A stretch of 64,000 nucleotides of DNA from an uncultured Aquimarina sp. (GTDB taxonomy: Bacteria > Bacteroidota > Bacteroidia > Flavobacteriales > Flavobacteriaceae), in the NCBI GenBank assembly GCA_947500845.1, contig CANMTP010000011.1, forward strand, positions 1 through 64,000, given 5' to 3'. The notes below the pieces were generated by a model. The model was not told where the DNA came from. It saw nothing but the letters and a program-made list of their open reading frames with translations, and ran no database searches. Position numbers and translations under genes: made by a program. This document shows, one piece after another, positions 35,817-44,776 of the stretch (position 1 is the stretch's first letter; every line of letters begins with the position of its first letter).

Positions 35817-36833
35817 TTAATCATCCTCGTCCTCTTCCTCGAAAGGAAAGAACTCCCAATTATCATCTAGATATAAGTTACCGCTTCTTCCTAAGGCTAT
35901 AAATGCTCTTGTTCCATTATAGAAAGTTATAGCATCCTGCCTTGTTACACCTTCAAATGAAGTCTTTTCATCCCAAAAATCGGTAGATGGATTATATTCC
36001 CAGACTGTGTTAGTGACACCTCCCCCAATATCACCACATGCGATATACCCCCTGTCTCCTATGGTAAATCCTATGGCATTACTTCGGGTGATATCATAAT
36101 CATCGGTATCAAGATCGGTTAAGGCGCTCCATACTTCTGTATTGGTGTCAAAAACCCAAAAATCATCTTGATCTAAACCATTAGATATACCCGTTCCCAT
36201 GTACACTTTATCCCCTATTATAAAAGTAGTAGCTTCCCGTCGCTTACTTCCTCCAAAACCTACGAGTTCTTCCCAACTATCGGTTTGCGGTGAATATTTC
36301 CAGAAATCCTTTTTATCATTATCTCCATCAAAACCAGTCCCTACATATCCAAAGTTTTCAGAATTAAATGCTATAGCTCCTCTTCTTGGAGTGCCGGGAA
36401 ACCGTGTAATAGAATCCCATGTATTGGTTACAGTATCATAAGCATAAAAATCTCCAAGTTCATTATCTCCATCAAAGCCAAGACCTAGATAACCTCTCGT
36501 GTTGTTTGCAAAGGCAACCCCGGCACTCCTGGCACTTCCAGAAAAGTCGGCAAGTTGGCTCCAAAAGTTTCCATCCATATCATACACCCAAAAATCTTTA
36601 AGGTAATCATCTCCATCAAAACCAGTTCCCATATAACCTTTGTTTCCAATTGTAAAGGCTACAGCACTACTTCTTGGAGTCCCATCAAAAACCGAACTAT
36701 TTACCCAATTACCCAGTCTATCGTCATCGTCATCGTCACTAGAACAACTCAAACCAAAAAAAATTATCACTAAACCTAAATATATCTTGACATTTGTTAT
36801 TGGGTATGCTCTTAATTGATTACTTATTTTCAT
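35817..36833 (-). CDS. kelch-repeat surface lipoprotein
   Basis: A 338-residue lipoprotein: signal ending GLSC with SSDDDDDD directly after the cysteine, a strong match to the Flavobacterium surface-export signal S-D-D-D-D. The rest is about six kelch blades of 45-50 residues with repeated G(Y)(M/L/V)G(T/L)GFDGDN..KDFW.Y and W..L..F.G..R.....F units, forming a beta-propeller. Kelch propellers bind ligands or sugars; no catalytic residues of galactose oxidase are evident. It sits 3 bases downstream of the DUF6268 barrel gene, so the two are cotranscribed and probably form a surface pair. Confidence 0.85.
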   Translation of the reverse strand: MKISNQLRAYPITNVKIYLGLVIIFFGLSCSSDDDDDDRLGNWVNSSVFDGTPRSSAVAFTIGNKGYMGTGFDGDDYLKDFWVYDMDGNFWSQLADFSGSARSAGVAFANNTRGYLGLGFDGDNELGDFYAYDTVTNTWDSITRFPGTPRRGAIAFNSENFGYVGTGFDGDNDKKDFWKYSPQTDSWEELVGFGGSKRREATTFIIGDKVYMGTGISNGLDQDDFWVFDTNTEVWSALTDLDTDDYDITRSNAIGFTIGDRGYIACGDIGGGVTNTVWEYNPSTDFWDEKTSFEGVTRQDAITFYNGTRAFIALGRSGNLYLDDNWEFFPFEEEDEDD

Positions 36834-36836
36834 AAC

Positions 36837-37724
36837 TTATTTGTTTAAATTAAACTTTAATCCTATCGATATGAACAATGAACTATCTGGTTCAAAATCA
36901 TATATTTCGTTATTCTCATTGTCCAATATTTTAAGTTGATTCCATGGTGAATAGCCGATCTTGACAACTGTCGTCCAATTAGGCTGAATTTGATATACAT
37001 AATTGAGGCTGGTATCCAGAGAATTATATTGCAACTTCGTATCAGTAAATGATCCTAGCTCTTGAAAATTAATTGAAGAAGAGATATTACTAAAAAGTCC
37101 ATTGAGACTTGCTTCTGTTGATAATGTATGTCTTTGATCAAAGTGATAATTAAGTTTAGTCCTGGGAATTCCAAGGAAGTAGCTCCATGTTTCATTTACT
37201 TTCTTCCGAAATGAAACAATAGGAATCAGCTGGGGCTCTCCTAAAGCAATGCCATAACCAATACCAAAGGTAAAAAGTGACGATGTTTTTTCATTACTCC
37301 AACTTTTAGATAAGGTTACTGCTGAACTAATGATCACATCTTCATGACTCAATCCTCCCTCAAAATTAGATGATACTATAGGGGCAAACATCACATTTGC
37401 AGACCAAGTAGTATTTATAAAATATTTGAAAAAAAATCTTGCTCTGATCGTATGTATATTCTCATAAGAATGAGCGTCAAAATCGAGAGAGGCATTATTA
37501 AACATGAAATCGTAGTAATTATAGGATACCCCAACTCCAAACGTACCCCTCTTTTTAAATCTCTTCCCAAGATTTAAATTCAAGGTATATTTTTCAACAC
37601 TTGTGTCTCCTAAATCTGGTATTATACTATATTCAAATCCTCCTATTTCCATATTTGGATTTTGTCCGCATATTGTATGTATAGTTCCTAACATTAAAAT
37701 GATAAAATTAAAATGACGCTGCAT
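36837..37724 (-). CDS. DUF6268-type outer-membrane beta-barrel protein
   Basis: A 295-residue barrel starting at the ATG at 37722-37724 (MQRHFNFIILMLG; signal ending TICGQ); an upstream TTG at 37754 is less likely. Strands alternate polar and hydrophobic residues through the protein (YTLNLNLGKRFKKRGTFGVG, SLFTFGIGYGIALG, WTTVVKIGYSPW) and the chain ends in a typical last strand (LFISIGLKFNLNK). It heads the group DUF6268, kelch lipoprotein, DUF4907, LytS, LytTR on the minus strand. A surface complex under two-component control is inferred. Confidence 0.75.
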   Translation of the reverse strand: MQRHFNFIILMLGTIHTICGQNPNMEIGGFEYSIIPDLGDTSVEKYTLNLNLGKRFKKRGTFGVGVSYNYYDFMFNNASLDFDAHSYENIHTIRARFFFKYFINTTWSANVMFAPIVSSNFEGGLSHEDVIISSAVTLSKSWSNEKTSSLFTFGIGYGIALGEPQLIPIVSFRKKVNETWSYFLGIPRTKLNYHFDQRHTLSTEASLNGLFSNISSSINFQELGSFTDTKLQYNSLDTSLNYVYQIQPNWTTVVKIGYSPWNQLKILDNENNEIYDFEPDSSLFISIGLKFNLNK

Positions 37725-37949
37725 CTGCGATTTTTTGATAAAAGTATTTAGCAATTACAGTAGTAGGAAAAAAAATATACCAAAATGAGTATAATGCAGA
37801 CAGAATAGTTTTTTCTATCTACCAATATTCGTAAAGCTATCTCATAGAGAAAAAGTAAAGATTAGTCTACATATTTTATGAGTAGGTATAATATAATTTC
37901 AAAAGGTAAGCTTCTATAGTTCTTTTGTATTAGAAATTAATAGGTACTT

Positions 37950-39266
37950 ATGAAATTTTTATTTTTTACTTTATGTTTAGCACTATCAATACTATCTTGT
38001 TCTGAAAGAGAAGACCTTCCCACCTTAGAGGTGGGACAAGACTTTACCAACTCTAATGTAAGAGTCATATCTATAGACACTTTTACTGTAGCATTATCTA
38101 CCTACAAACTGGACAGTATCATTACCTCATCTTCGAATAGGATTTTAGTTGGGCAATATTCAGACCCAGTTTTTGGCATTACAAGAGCAGAGAGTTATAT
38201 GGAACTTACCCCTACAAACTATTCCATTTCAGATGATGCCAAATTAGACAGTATTGCTTTGATTTTAAATTACGATGGATACTCGTATAGTGACACGACC
38301 AAGGTTTCTTCTTTAAATGTTCATTTATTAAAAGACGAGGTTATAGCCAGAGATGATGCTTTTTTTAATACAAGCTATATCGATTATGAAGAAAACCCTA
38401 TAGCAAGTATAGATTATTATCCCGAGCCATCAGATGAAGATTCACTTTATATAGCTATACCAAAAAGTGTAGGTGAAGAACTGTTCGTAAAAATAAGAGA
38501 AGGAGTTATTAATGATGAAAACGAACTAAGAAATGAATTGAAAGGATTCACTTTAAAGCCGGGAGATCAGGATAATTCTTCTGTTGTTGGTTTTTCTACA
38601 GTCAATACTGATACTTATTTACGATTTTTTTATACCATCCCAGATGAATTTGGAGAAAATGAACAAACCCTTGATTTAGTTATAAATTCGAGTCCATCAT
38701 TTCCCACTTATTTTAATAACCTTCAAAGTAATACTGATGATACTTTTTTCGAGGCATTAACAGATCAAGAAATAAATCTTGCGTCAACAGATGCCGATAA
38801 TCGCAGTTATATTCAGGCCGGAGTGGGAATGGTCACTAGAATTCAGTTTCCATATATTAAAAAGCTATCCGAGATACCAGGCACTGGTACTATCCTTGAT
38901 GCAACTTTGAAGATAAAGCCTTCACCAGAGACTTTTAATGACTTTCTACCCTTTAAAGATTCTCTTTCTGTAAACAATTCTAACCAAAATAATGGAATTG
39001 AAAATCAATTATTTAATGGCTTAGGAGAAGTGTATGCAACTATTAATGAAAATGATAAAGAGTTTAATGAAATCATTTATGGGATTAAGGTAGGTGTTTA
39101 TTTAGAAGAAGAACTAACTGAAGCACCTGAAATTGATAACGCAATTGTACTTTTTCCTTTAAATTTTAATAATACTGTAGATCGAATCGTGCTGGAAGGA
39201 GAAAACAGTCTTGATTTTGAAGCGCAACTAATCATTACCTATGCAATATATGATGAGGATGAATAA
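37950..39266 (+). CDS. DUF4270 family lipoprotein
   Basis: This 438-residue lipoprotein (lipobox LSC at about residue 17, then SEREDLP) matches DUF4270 through its length: VGQDFTNSNVRVISIDTFTV, IVGQYSDPVFGITRAESYMEL-like opening, LDSIALILNYDGYSYSDT, and a late VGMVTRIQFPYI with IKPSPETFND. DUF4270 proteins are large outer-membrane lipoproteins widespread in Bacteroidetes; their job is not established. The gene overlaps the outer-membrane protein gene downstream by 8 bases, so the two are translated together. Confidence 0.85.
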   Translation: MKFLFFTLCLALSILSCSEREDLPTLEVGQDFTNSNVRVISIDTFTVALSTYKLDSIITSSSNRILVGQYSDPVFGITRAESYMELTPTNYSISDDAKLDSIALILNYDGYSYSDTTKVSSLNVHLLKDEVIARDDAFFNTSYIDYEENPIASIDYYPEPSDEDSLYIAIPKSVGEELFVKIREGVINDENELRNELKGFTLKPGDQDNSSVVGFSTVNTDTYLRFFYTIPDEFGENEQTLDLVINSSPSFPTYFNNLQSNTDDTFFEALTDQEINLASTDADNRSYIQAGVGMVTRIQFPYIKKLSEIPGTGTILDATLKIKPSPETFNDFLPFKDSLSVNNSNQNNGIENQLFNGLGEVYATINENDKEFNEIIYGIKVGVYLEEELTEAPEIDNAIVLFPLNFNNTVDRIVLEGENSLDFEAQLIITYAIYDEDE

Positions 39267-40500
39267 GTATTACAAGACTTTATTAATGGTACTATTTTCT
39301 ACAACGTTGTATTCTCAAACTAACAATCTTACAGGATCCCCATATTCTTTATTTGGCTTGGGAGTCCAATCAAATTCGAATATTGGTAAAAACAGTGCTC
39401 TGGGCCGTGGAGGTATTGCACTAGGAAGTGAAAATGTAATCAACAACTACAACCCAGCCTCTTTTTCTACGATCTCAGAAAAAAGTTTTCTCTTAGACAT
39501 TGGATTTTTAGGTGAATTAAACAATATATCAAATTCTGGTAAGGATGAACTTAGGTTATCTGCAAATTTTTCTAATCTTGCTCTTGCATTTAGCCTAAGC
39601 GATCATTCTGGTATTGGACTATCTCTTGTTCCTTTTACCGATGTAGGCTACTCGTTAATAGGTATAGAAAGTAACGTAGAAGGGTCTCAGGATGATTTTG
39701 TTAGCAATATTGTGGGCTCTGGGGGTTTAAACGATCTGAGATTAAATTATGGGTATCAGCTCTATGATAATTTTAGAGTTGGTCTTCGAACTTCGTACCT
39801 ATTCGGATCTATAAAAGAAACTGAAAGAATACTGATCGGTACTTCATTTTTAAATATAGATGAAGAAAACTACTATAGAGGATTTCGATTTGGTTTAGGA
39901 CTCCAATACGATATCAATCAAAAAAATTCTTTGGGATTTACCATAGATTTACCCGCCTCTTTAAATGGATCACAAGATCGATTTGTAGATAAGAGTTTAG
40001 ATTTTATAGGAACAAACGTAGAAGATGAGCAAGGTTTGGACATATCAAGTTTTAAGTTACCGATCGAAATTGGTTTTGGAATACGTTCTCAACACATCCC
40101 TGGTCTTACCATAAACTTAGATTATAAAAGAAATCTATGGGGATTTACCAATCAAAGAGACGATATCGGAAGATATGTAGATCAATCTATCGTAAGTTTT
40201 GGTGCCCAATATAGAGCAAGAGAACGGGGTCTCAAATATTGGCAGAATATAGAATTCAGAGCAGGATTTAACTATGATTCGGGTTATCTAAACGTAAATA
40301 ATCAAATCATTGATAATTATAGCTTTTCTTCTGGAATAGGTTTACCCATAAACGTAAGAGGGTCTTCAATGATTAACCTATCCTTCACGACAGGTCAAAG
40401 AGGAGCTGTAGAGGGAATTTTGGTAGAGGAAAAATTCAATCTTATAAATATCAATTTAAGCCTTAAAGATATTTGGTTTAAACGAATCAAATTCAATTGA
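39259..40500 (+). CDS. outer-membrane beta-barrel protein
   Basis: A 413-residue protein from the ATG at 39259 (MNKYYKTLLMVLFS); earlier in-frame ATGs at 39241, 39250 and 39253 are alternatives. Signal peptide ends near STTLYSQ. The mature part opens NLTGSPYSLFGLGVQSNSN, with GKNSALGRGGIALGSENVINNYNPAS, a pattern seen in FadL/OMPP1-like and type IX-associated barrels, and is made of amphipathic strands to the end (NLININLSLKDIWFKRI). Coupled to the DUF4270 gene. Specific substrate or role unknown. Confidence 0.75.
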   Translation: MNKYYKTLLMVLFSTTLYSQTNNLTGSPYSLFGLGVQSNSNIGKNSALGRGGIALGSENVINNYNPASFSTISEKSFLLDIGFLGELNNISNSGKDELRLSANFSNLALAFSLSDHSGIGLSLVPFTDVGYSLIGIESNVEGSQDDFVSNIVGSGGLNDLRLNYGYQLYDNFRVGLRTSYLFGSIKETERILIGTSFLNIDEENYYRGFRFGLGLQYDINQKNSLGFTIDLPASLNGSQDRFVDKSLDFIGTNVEDEQGLDISSFKLPIEIGFGIRSQHIPGLTINLDYKRNLWGFTNQRDDIGRYVDQSIVSFGAQYRARERGLKYWQNIEFRAGFNYDSGYLNVNNQIIDNYSFSSGIGLPINVRGSSMINLSFTTGQRGAVEGILVEEKFNLININLSLKDIWFKRIKFN

Positions 40501-40930
40501 AAAAATAAGACTATAGAAATAATAATTCTATTGACAATTAGTATAGAAAATAGCCCTTATGTAAGAGGACATGAAATATTATATGCTCCTGAAATTACAA
40601 AAAATGAAATCAATCCTATGATCAGTAACAGTAATAACATGCTAAAAATGATGAAATTGGATCATTTATTCTATCATAACAAATAAAGACACGCAAAAAC
40701 CTAGAACCGATAGAGAATTAAGAAAATATCAACTATAAAATCACAAGAATATGATTGCCTTAATACAGCTCATTGCCATTGAAATTATTCATCTGTTCTC
40801 TTAAAGAAGATCAGAATGGATATCAGAAAATAGTTTGCCTATCAAGGGACCAGGGAGTACTTTTCACTAAGATTCATTACAATTATGCATGTATCATGGT
40901 GCATAAAAGTCTCTTGCCTTAATTTAAATT
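40501..40930. other. intergenic region upstream of the carotenoid operon
   Basis: AT-rich, without a supported gene. It holds one imperfectly spaced inverted repeat, TTATGCA (40883-40889) and TGCATAA (40900-40906), with a 10-base spacer, about 120 bases before the carH-like start. Otherwise nothing was recognised. Confidence 0.45.
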
Positions 40931-40938
40931 CCTAATTT

Positions 40939-41015
40939 TTTTAACAAATGACCTATTTATTTTAACAAATATTGAAAAAAAAAGTGAATTCTTTTAATTA
41001 GTTTTGTTTAACAAT
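40939..41015 (+). promoter_or_regulatory. promoter of the carotenoid operon with repeated TTTTAACAAAT sites
   Basis: TTTTAACAAAT occurs at 40939-40949 and again at 40960-40970, exactly 21 bases apart (two helical turns), and a shorter TTTAACAAT lies at 41007-41015. A -7 box TAGTTTTG (40999-41006) abuts the third copy; a TTG at 40972-40974 is 24 bases upstream of it. The repeats are candidate operators for the MerR regulator encoded next, which starts with GTG at 41028. Confidence 0.5.
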
Positions 41016-41027
41016 TTTTGGTAAAAA

Positions 41028-41924
41028 GTGAACAACGTCAAACAAACTTTCAGTATTAAAGATCTCGAAAATCTGTGCGGAGTAAAAGCTCATACTATCA
41101 GGATATGGGAAAAGAGATACAATTTACTTTCTCCAAATCGCACAGATACTAATATCAGAACTTATAACTTGAAGAGTCTTCAAAAATTGCTTAATGTCAC
41201 TTATTTAGTGAATAGCGGCTATAAAATTTCAAGAATTTCTAAACTTAATGAAGAAGAAATAAACGAATATGTCAGAAGCATCGTGTCTGACAATAGTACC
41301 AAAAATCAAGCTATCAATTCGTTTAAAATTTCAATGCTTAATTATGATCTCGAGCTTTTTCTTGGAACTTACGAGCAATTAGAGCAAAAACGCAATTTCA
41401 GACAAATTTTTACAGACGTATTTATTCCGCTACTCAAAGAAATTGGTTTGTTATGGCAGACAGATACAATTAACCCTGCGCATGAGCACTTTATAACTAA
41501 TTTAATTAAGCAGAAATTGCTGCTTAATATTGAAAAATTACAGTACTCAATGCCTACAAAAAAAGACAAAGCTTTTATTTTGTTTTTACCTGAAAATGAG
41601 ATACATGAATTAGGCTTGCTGTATGCAAATTATGAAATTTTATTGCATGGTTATAAAGCCGTTTATCTAGGTCCAAGCATACCTTTGGATAGTTTGCCAT
41701 CGATGCTCTCATTCCATGAAAATATCGTATTTGTTTCTTATTTTACTATAAAACCAGAAAAGGATAATCTCTCTAAATATGTACAGGATTTTAATGAAAT
41801 AGTTTGTGCCGAAAAAATGAGTGAGTTCTGGATGCTCGGGAAACAAATTATGCACCTTTCAGAAAGTACGGGTTCAAATCATCGTTATTTTGAGTCTATA
41901 AGTGCTTTAATTACTGACCTTTAA
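41028..41924 (+). CDS. CarH-like MerR regulator, predicted B12-dependent photoreceptor
   Basis: This 298-residue regulator starts with GTG (41028). An N-terminal MerR winged-helix (about 8-75, FSIKDLENLCGVKAHTIRIW) is followed by a helical bundle and a Rossmann-like cobalamin-binding domain. The ligand residues of CarH are all present: W143-x9-E153-H154 (contacts to the adenosyl group) and E191-x-H193-x-x-G196 (lower axial histidine). In Thermus and Myxococcus, CarH represses carotenoid genes in the dark and lets go when light breaks the Co-C bond of adenosylcobalamin. Here it lies 19 bases upstream of crtI in the same operon, with repeated candidate operators in the promoter. Light control is inferred, not shown. 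Confidence 0.85.
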   Translation: MNNVKQTFSIKDLENLCGVKAHTIRIWEKRYNLLSPNRTDTNIRTYNLKSLQKLLNVTYLVNSGYKISRISKLNEEEINEYVRSIVSDNSTKNQAINSFKISMLNYDLELFLGTYEQLEQKRNFRQIFTDVFIPLLKEIGLLWQTDTINPAHEHFITNLIKQKLLLNIEKLQYSMPTKKDKAFILFLPENEIHELGLLYANYEILLHGYKAVYLGPSIPLDSLPSMLSFHENIVFVSYFTIKPEKDNLSKYVQDFNEIVCAEKMSEFWMLGKQIMHLSESTGSNHRYFESISALITDL

Positions 41925-41943
41925 TATTTTTTACCGTTAAATT

Positions 41944-43437
41944 ATGTCCAAAAACATTGCAATTATTGGCTCAGGATTTTCATCGTTATCTGCATCCTGT
42001 TATTTGGCTCAATTAGGATACGAAGTGACGATTTATGAAAAAAACTCAACGGTTGGCGGTAGAGCTAGACAATTAAAAAAAGAAGGATTTACTTTCGATA
42101 TCGGTCCTTCCTGGTATTGGATGCCAGACGTTTTTGAAAGTTTTTTTAATGACTTCAACACCACAGTTTCTGATTTTTATATCCTAGATAAGCTCAATCC
42201 AGCGTACAAAGTTTTCTTTGAGGACAAAAACAATATTTTAATAGAAGATACTCTAGAAAAAATATACAAGGCATTTGAAGCTGAAGAAAAAGGAAGTTCT
42301 GAAAAGCTTAAAAAATTTATAAATACCGCACAAAACAATTATGACATCGCCATTAAGAATTTAGTGTACAGACCAGGAGTTTCACCACTAGAACTTGTTA
42401 CGAAGGAAACTATACAACGTGTTGGACAATTCTTTAGTACAATCTCTCGAGAGGTAAGGAAAGATTTTAAAAACGAAAAACTTATTAAAATACTTGAGTT
42501 CCCGGTATTATTTTTAGGAGCAAAACCCAGTGATACCCCTGCTTTTTATAGTTTTATGAATTATGCAGATTTCGGACTAGGCACCTGGCACCCCAGAGGA
42601 GGAATGTACCAGGTAATACTTGGCATGGAAAAACTAGCAAAGTCTCTTGGTGTTAAAATTCAAACAAATGCTACAGTAGAAAAGATCACTGTTAAAGAAG
42701 GTACTGCCAGTGGGATACAAGTGAATTCTGAGAAAATCGATGCCGATATTGTCTTATGTGGAGCAGATTACCACCATGGTGAAACCTTATTAGATGAGCC
42801 ATACAGGCAGTACTCAGAAAAATACTGGGAGAAAAAGACTTTTGCTCCTTCTTCTTTACTTTTTTATGTAGGATTCAGTAAAAAGCTTAAAAATATAAAT
42901 CATCATAATTTATTTTTTGACACAGATTTTGATGCACATGCGAAAGATATTTATGATGACCCTAAGTGGCCTGAAGAACCTCTTTTTTATGCAAATTTCA
43001 CATCATTAACCGATCCAAGTACAGCTCCTGAAGGTTCTGAAAATGGTTTTTTCCTAATTCCGCTAGCACCTGGTATAGAAGATAATGAAGAGCTAAGAGA
43101 GCGATATTTTGATAAAATTATTACCCGTTTTGAAGATCTTACCGATCAAAATGTTAAAAATAATATTATCTTTAAGGAGTCCTTTTGTGTGAAAGACTTT
43201 ATTAAAGAATATAATTCATACAAAGGTAATGCATACGGAATGGCCAATACGCTGCTTCAAACTGCATTTTTAAGACCTAAGTTGAAAAGTAAAAAAGTTC
43301 AAAATTTGTTTTTTACCGGTCAACTTACAGTTCCAGGACCAGGAGTACCGCCCTCGTTAATTTCTGGAAAACTGGTAGCAGGATTGATCGCAGCTCAATT
43401 CAACAAAACAAAAGAACCAAAATTGATTACCTCTTAA
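41944..43437 (+). CDS. crtI: phytoene desaturase
   Basis: A 497-residue FAD-dependent desaturase of the CrtI type, converting colourless phytoene stepwise toward lycopene at the membrane. The dinucleotide-binding motif IAIIGSGFSSLSASCYLAQLG starts at residue 4 and leads into YEKNSTVGGRARQL. GPSWYWMPDVFESFF near 55 and the C-terminal FTGQLTVPGPGVPPSLISGK signature (near 460) are family marks. Length is typical. It is the second gene of the carH-crtI-crtB-crtZ run, with crtB 23 bases downstream. Confidence 0.95.
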   Translation: MSKNIAIIGSGFSSLSASCYLAQLGYEVTIYEKNSTVGGRARQLKKEGFTFDIGPSWYWMPDVFESFFNDFNTTVSDFYILDKLNPAYKVFFEDKNNILIEDTLEKIYKAFEAEEKGSSEKLKKFINTAQNNYDIAIKNLVYRPGVSPLELVTKETIQRVGQFFSTISREVRKDFKNEKLIKILEFPVLFLGAKPSDTPAFYSFMNYADFGLGTWHPRGGMYQVILGMEKLAKSLGVKIQTNATVEKITVKEGTASGIQVNSEKIDADIVLCGADYHHGETLLDEPYRQYSEKYWEKKTFAPSSLLFYVGFSKKLKNINHHNLFFDTDFDAHAKDIYDDPKWPEEPLFYANFTSLTDPSTAPEGSENGFFLIPLAPGIEDNEELRERYFDKIITRFEDLTDQNVKNNIIFKESFCVKDFIKEYNSYKGNAYGMANTLLQTAFLRPKLKSKKVQNLFFTGQLTVPGPGVPPSLISGKLVAGLIAAQFNKTKEPKLITS

Positions 43438-43460
43438 AACCAACATATAAAAATTTATTT

Positions 43461-44300
43461 ATGAAGGCTATTTTTGACACAGTATCATATAATTGTAGTA
43501 AAATTGTTACTAACTCTTACAGCACATCTTTTTCTCTCGCATCAAAAATGCTCGCAGACTCTATACGCCAAGATATTTATAATATATATGGTTTTGTAAG
43601 ATTTGCCGATGAAATCGTAGATACCTTTCATGATTACAACAAAGAAGAGCTCTTCAATGATTTTGAAGAAGAAATGTATAAAGCTATTAAAAATAAAATT
43701 AGTCTTAATCCTATTCTCAACGCTTTTCAACAAACTGTTCATCAATATAATATACAACCAGAGTTGTATGAAGCATTCATGAAAAGTATGCGATTAGATC
43801 TTCATAAAACAAATTATTTAACCGACGAAGAGTATAAAGAATATATTTATGGATCTGCAGATGTTGTAGGGTTAATGTGTTTGAAAGTATTTGTAAAAGG
43901 GGATGAAGAGAAGTATAATGAGCTTAAAGAAAGTGCGATGCACCTTGGGTCGGCTTTTCAAAAAGTAAATTTTTTAAGAGATTTAAAAGCAGACTACGAA
44001 GATCTAGACAGAACTTATTTTCCTAATACTGATCTCAAACAACTAGATGAGGCATCGAAGTTGCGAATTATTGAAGAAATCGAAGAGGATTTTAATAAAG
44101 GCTTAGTCGGTATCTTAAAATTACCTGTTGAAGCAAAGTTTGGTGTCTATACCGCATTCATATACTATAAAAAATTATTAACCAAACTGAAAAAAACTCC
44201 ATCACTAGAGATAAAAAACACCCGAATTCGAGTTCCGAATTATCAAAAATTCGGCTTGTTGGCAAAATCGTATTTTGATTACCGTTTAAATCTAATTTAA
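43461..44300 (+). CDS. crtB: phytoene synthase
   Basis: A 279-residue prenyl synthase that joins two geranylgeranyl diphosphates into phytoene, feeding CrtI. The first Asp-rich site is RFADEIVDTFHD near residue 47, and the second is LRDLKADYEDLDRTYFP near 173 (family form R-D-x-x-x-D-x-x-x-x-R). TSFSLASKMLADSIRQDIYNIYGF at the N-terminus is also typical. It lies between crtI and crtZ with short gaps, so it is cotranscribed. Confidence 0.95.
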   Translation: MKAIFDTVSYNCSKIVTNSYSTSFSLASKMLADSIRQDIYNIYGFVRFADEIVDTFHDYNKEELFNDFEEEMYKAIKNKISLNPILNAFQQTVHQYNIQPELYEAFMKSMRLDLHKTNYLTDEEYKEYIYGSADVVGLMCLKVFVKGDEEKYNELKESAMHLGSAFQKVNFLRDLKADYEDLDRTYFPNTDLKQLDEASKLRIIEEIEEDFNKGLVGILKLPVEAKFGVYTAFIYYKKLLTKLKKTPSLEIKNTRIRVPNYQKFGLLAKSYFDYRLNLI

Positions 44301-44326
44301 CCGTATTTTTGCATAAAATTTTATCT

Positions 44327-44776
44327 GTGAAACTATTTATTCAAATCCTTACGTTCTTTGCCGCTTTTTCTATTATGGAATTCATGGCATGGTTCACTCA
44401 TAAATATGTAATGCATGGTTTCTTATGGTCGCTACATAAAGATCATCATCATAAAGATCACAATAGTTGGTGGGAGCGTAATGATTTTTTCTTCATATTT
44501 TATGCTGTGGTTAGTATGTCTTGTATTCTGCTTCATGATTCTGAAACATTTTGGATAGGAAGACCAATAGGTCTTGGAATACTAGCCTATGGCATAGCTT
44601 ATTTCGTAGTACACGATATCTTTATACATCAACGTTTTAAATTATTCAGAAAAGCTAATAATTGGTATGCTAAAGGTGTGAGAAGAGCCCACAAAATACA
44701 TCACAAAAATATTAACAAAGAGAAAGGAGAATGCTTTGGGATGTTGGTGGTTCCTTTAAAGTATTTTAAAAAATAA
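44327..44776 (+). CDS. crtZ: beta-carotene 3-hydroxylase (CrtZ family)
   Basis: A 149-residue di-iron membrane hydroxylase that adds OH at C3 of beta-ionone rings, giving zeaxanthin from beta-carotene. The His clusters of the family are HKYVMH, HKDHHH, HDIFIH and HKIHH, with four helices between them. No ATG precedes the first helix: GTG at 44327 (MKLFIQILTFF) was preferred, and TTG at 44309 would add six residues. It follows crtB by 26 bases. Its end overlaps by 11 bases the crtA-like gene on the other strand. Confidence 0.9.
   Translation: MKLFIQILTFFAAFSIMEFMAWFTHKYVMHGFLWSLHKDHHHKDHNSWWERNDFFFIFYAVVSMSCILLHDSETFWIGRPIGLGILAYGIAYFVVHDIFIHQRFKLFRKANNWYAKGVRRAHKIHHKNINKEKGECFGMLVVPLKYFKK

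Noticed and set aside
39241..39258. Longer start for the outer-membrane protein
   Set aside because: Earlier ATGs only prepend a few residues to a signal peptide that already begins well at 39259; not excluded, but less likely.
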